This document shows, one piece after another, positions 60,903-64,000 of a stretch of 64,000 nt of DNA. The notes under the pieces are model-generated. The model was not told the origin of the DNA, made no database searches, and was given only the letters and a program-made list of their open reading frames with translations. The DNA comes from Polytrichum commune (lineage: Eukaryota > Streptophyta > Polytrichopsida > Polytrichales > Polytrichaceae), in contig OX485804.1 in the NCBI GenBank assembly GCA_950295325.1, positions 16,616,001 through 16,680,000 on the forward strand, in the 5' to 3' direction. The translations under genes and the position numbers were made by a program. Each line of letters begins with the position of its first letter. Positions within the stretch are counted from its first letter, which is position 1.

Positions 60903-62126
60903 ATGCACCTTGAAGCTCGTTATAGGGCAAACGAACTATACTTAGTGTTTCCAATGTGGAACAAATATTGTCAATTTGCATCACTCATGTGTAGATTTTT
61001 TAACCTTAAAATGTTTGGTCTTTTCACATTACGATGCGGGACAAATATAGTTGTTTCATTTCTCTCGTTGAGTTCGTATTTAAGATTGTTTGGTTATTTT
61101 AACTATATTCCTTCTTAACCCGACTTTGGTGTATATTTATCATTCAAGGAAGCATTTTTTCAATTGAACTCGGCAACCAAATAACTAAATGTTGCTTTGT
61201 CAAGGGTAAAATTTGTTGGTGGGTGAACCGTGTTTTTAATAGATATGGACAAAAGGCTTGTCTAGAAATAATAATGCAACTATGATACATTGAGACTCGT
61301 ATGATTTGAAACCCACAAAAGATATCAAAGTCATGATGCATTTTGTATTCAATTTAACAAATCTTAAACTGAAATAGATGGGTAGATATAAACGTCATCC
61401 CCATATTTAATACTTGGGTTATTATTGTCATTAACAACAATCTAATCATAACATTATTCAAAACCATAACAATGTTTTGTGGGACTGGCAGTATTTCACA
61501 AATATTCCCCACATTTAGATTGAATTGATGTGATGTGATTGAGTGATGTGATTGGTCCTGAAGTAAACAATGGATCAAGAGATACACATCTTGGTGTCAT
61601 TGGTGCCATAGTAAAATTGGAAGGAGTTAACCCAATCATTTGATAATATAAATAACTTGGTTATCAACAAGAACTTAGTTGATTAATCAAAGTTGCAAAG
61701 ATGTTTTAGTACATGATGAATCTTGGTAATCAAAAGGTTGTTGTTTAAAAATGAGTGCAATACATAGCTTATTGCGTATAGCGTTTTACATAATACAATT
61801 GAATTTAACATTGGTTGAAGTTACATTCAAACTTCTTTATTGTTCAATAATAGCAATTAATCCACTCATCATGCTTTTGCATTGGCACATTATATATATA
61901 TAGATGAAAGAATCTAATGATACCAATTCAAAACATCTAAATGTAATAAACTACGTGGTGATGGTGGTGGTGGTGAGGAGGCCATCACTCTTCTATTCCC
62001 CATTGTTCTATAAAAGTAGGAGCACCATATAGGACCGGGAAGGACCATGTTAAAGTGATGTGTTATTATGCACATGTGCAAAGTGCCAAGACAACATGTG
62101 CCATACTAGTTCACAACAAATGAACC
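60903..62126. other. AT-rich spacer
   Basis: No gene recognised. (TA)n near 61892-61902 and (GGT)n near 61960-61976. Confidence 0.4.
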
Positions 62127-62434
62127 GTGTGGCGGGACCCCGGGGTCCCACAAGACCCCGTCTCTTGCACAAAGGTTGTAAGAACATCAATATGAGTCGG
62201 ATTCAATGGAGGAAGGCGGCAAACAAGTGCTCTCTCTGAGAGTTACACATGCAATATTTGAATCAAGGAGTGATAGATTGAATGGGCGACGTGAGATTGC
62301 CGATGGACTTGCTGTTCCAATCCTTAGACGCACGATATCCGACCAAATCGTGCATGCGCAAATTAAGCCAACCCAAAAGTAAATAATTACGTTTCGAGAT
62401 GGAGTTTGTGCAGGACACCGGGGTCCCGCCACAC
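62127..62434. mobile_element. inverted-repeat element with GC-rich ends, 308 bp
   Basis: Ends GTGTGGCGGGACCCCGGGGT (left) and GTGTGGCGGGACCCCGGTGT (complement of right) in AT-rich surroundings. No matching duplication was found outside. A minus frame (62187-62441) spans it and has no known motif. Confidence 0.6.
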
Positions 62435-63697
62435 AGTTCAAATGTGAACCTACATTTGGTTTGTCAATTAGTTGTCAATTGCTAAGAGGATGTACATATG
62501 ATGATGCATGTTCAACACTGCCGACACATCTCCCTCCAATTCCTAACTCCAACACAATAGTGGAGGGACGTGTAGAGTACTACATAGAGAGGCCTTGAAA
62601 CGCGAGTGGACAAGGGACCACCACTACGATGTCAATTGCTATTCTCTATGAAAGAATATAACTCCAAATTGTGTAAGTCACGAAATGGGCATGAAATGTT
62701 CATGTCAATAGAGTTGTCATTTGAAGTTCAACGTAAAGCATAAATTGTTAGGAAGAGAACTCTTTATAGCATTGAAAGAAGTTTGGCCAGGGTAGAAGAA
62801 CCACTGTATTGATTATTACAAAATAAAATCCCCTCATGGATGTCTTGGTGCCTCTAAATCTATGTCGATCGGTGTAGGTAGATGTGGTGGCAGCGGTGGA
62901 GATACTCAAGCACTTTAAAGGTGCTCTATAATGTACGTGATATGTACATTGTGATCGTCAAGGACGAGGAATGCTGTTGTGGATGAAAGATGATCAGCGC
63001 TACGTCTCCCGTACCAAGAATCGAACGAAGAGAATCATCAATCACTCTTTGGCATGAAATAGGGTTGATGCGGATTTGGCATGATTGCTGCGCCTGTTGC
63101 AATTCCATGCACAAAGTCTCTTCATTTTGAATATGAATAGTGAAGAGATTATCGAATCTTAAGATTCTGCGAATGCTTGTCAAGCCCCTGCAAATCCTGG
63201 GGAGGTGTGTAAGTTTCGAGAATTGGGGTTTGCACTTCAATAAGGCAGAGCAATTTCATAATCTTCTGGTTTCAATTTCAATGTATATGTCAAATCGTTG
63301 TCCATGTCTGATGCTAAATTCGAGTTGATTCGCACATGCAATATTCTGCTCACACATTTCTTGCTCCTCTTGTCTCATATGTTCTTGCATTTGTTAAAAA
63401 GAAACTGTGAGCACCTCCCACCGATCATGTTGATTTCTAATTGCAGAAATTGAAGAATATTGTCATAATGCTGGAGTTCCTACCAACTTTCAGGCATGCG
63501 GAGCTGTAGGGATTTTCAGGTTACTTGAAGTCTTTTCTTCGACAATTTTGCCCATCCTAACCTGTGACTCTTCCACCGAACATTCATAATTGCCACGAGT
63601 TTCAACTTGATTTTGTTTTGCATTGAGGTTGGTATACCTACTGCATTTTGACACATAAACCCTCACGATCAATGCACCATATGTACAATCATCTCCC
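62435..63697. other. upstream region of the gene at the right edge
   Basis: Short frames on both strands without recognised motifs. The last few hundred bases are likely promoter and 5' leader, but no clear TATA box was assigned. Confidence 0.4.
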
Positions 63698-63925
63698 ATG
63701 ATGCAGTCTATGTTAGGTCTTCACTTCTCTCGGGCTTCTAGCCCTTCATCACAATGTGGCTCAGGAATAACCCCTTCCTACCAAGCCCGCCTACCTGGTC
63801 GAAATGTCACCAGCTTCATGGCTCCAAATTTCAAGTCTCATACGAAGTTGGTGAAAATCACGGCAAATGCCAGTCAGGATGAGAATAATCCTGCTGCTGG
63901 TGGGGATCCCACGACTGATCTTCAG
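63698..63925 (+). CDS. first exon of a probable plastid-targeted protein
   Basis: ATG ATG start, then 76 codons ending CTTCAG|GTGGGA, a good donor in phase 0. The first 55 or so residues are rich in Ser, Arg, Lys and Pro with few acids (MMQSMLGLHFSRASSPSSQ...), and VKITANA looks like a transit-peptide cleavage region. An acidic segment (SQDENNPAAGGDPTTD) follows. This is the composition of a chloroplast transit peptide plus a mature N-terminus. If not spliced, the frame would stop at 63973. The rest of the gene is outside the window, so the function is unknown. Confidence 0.5.
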
Positions 63926-64000
63926 GTGGGATATCATTTCCGACCATTTTTCGCTGCAATTCAAGCAGGCTAAGTTTTGTTGAGAATAGACGAATTGAGA

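Overview
The window looks like nuclear DNA from a large, transposon-rich land-plant genome. The evidence is a CACTA transposase gene with GT-AG introns, two hAT transposase genes of the DUF4371/KIAA1586-like type, MITEs of several plant superfamilies with intact target-site duplications (TSDs), AT-rich intergenic DNA, and a plastid-transit-like first exon at the right edge. The hAT and CACTA protein types remind me of ferns or lycophytes, but that is an impression. Nothing here is bacterial. No rRNA, tRNA or CRISPR array was found.

Region 1 (1-9.4 kb) is a stack of nested insertions. A decayed plus-strand hAT gene is split by a 6,979-bp insertion (1105-8083, TSD ATTGG). That insertion holds a second hAT gene on the minus strand (about 2073-6030). 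The second hAT is itself hit by a 953-bp LTR-like unit (4274-5226, TSD GCCAC) and a 760-bp insert (2739-3498, TSD GTTGGAATT). The two ends of the outer insertion are the two halves of the same LTR-like unit in opposite orientation.

Region 2 (9.4-12.6 kb) has a tandem array of small hairpins, a foldback MITE and an Emigrant/pogo-like element.

Region 3 (12,638-44,141) is a single CACTA (En/Spm) element of 31,504 bp with matching terminal inverted repeats and a 3-bp TSD (ATA). Its left part carries a minus-strand tnp2-type transposase gene (14.3-19.6 kb) whose introns can be read directly and which has one in-frame TGA. Its right part carries two plus-strand genes (29.07-31.77 and 40.25-42.93 kb) that share a C-terminal module; I infer they are paralogous second-protein (TnpA/Transposase_24-like) genes. 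AT-rich islands (21.06-26.9 and 31.8-36.7 kb) interrupt it. They contain a fragment of an older tnp2-like copy, a PIF/Harbinger MITE and part of the foldback MITE family. The element is full of C or G homopolymer runs.

Region 4 (44.1-64 kb) is mostly AT-rich spacer. It holds a gag-like zinc-knuckle remnant (46.6-47.06 kb), an intact 233-residue membrane-protein ORF (49,076-49,777, minus), two well-spliced exons of an unidentified minus-strand gene (50,531-51,780), a Harbinger element with an internal 63-bp minisatellite (54,716-55,564), a MULE-type MITE with a 9-bp TSD (58,236-58,482), two further inverted-repeat elements, and the first exon of a probable plastid-targeted protein (63,698-63,925).
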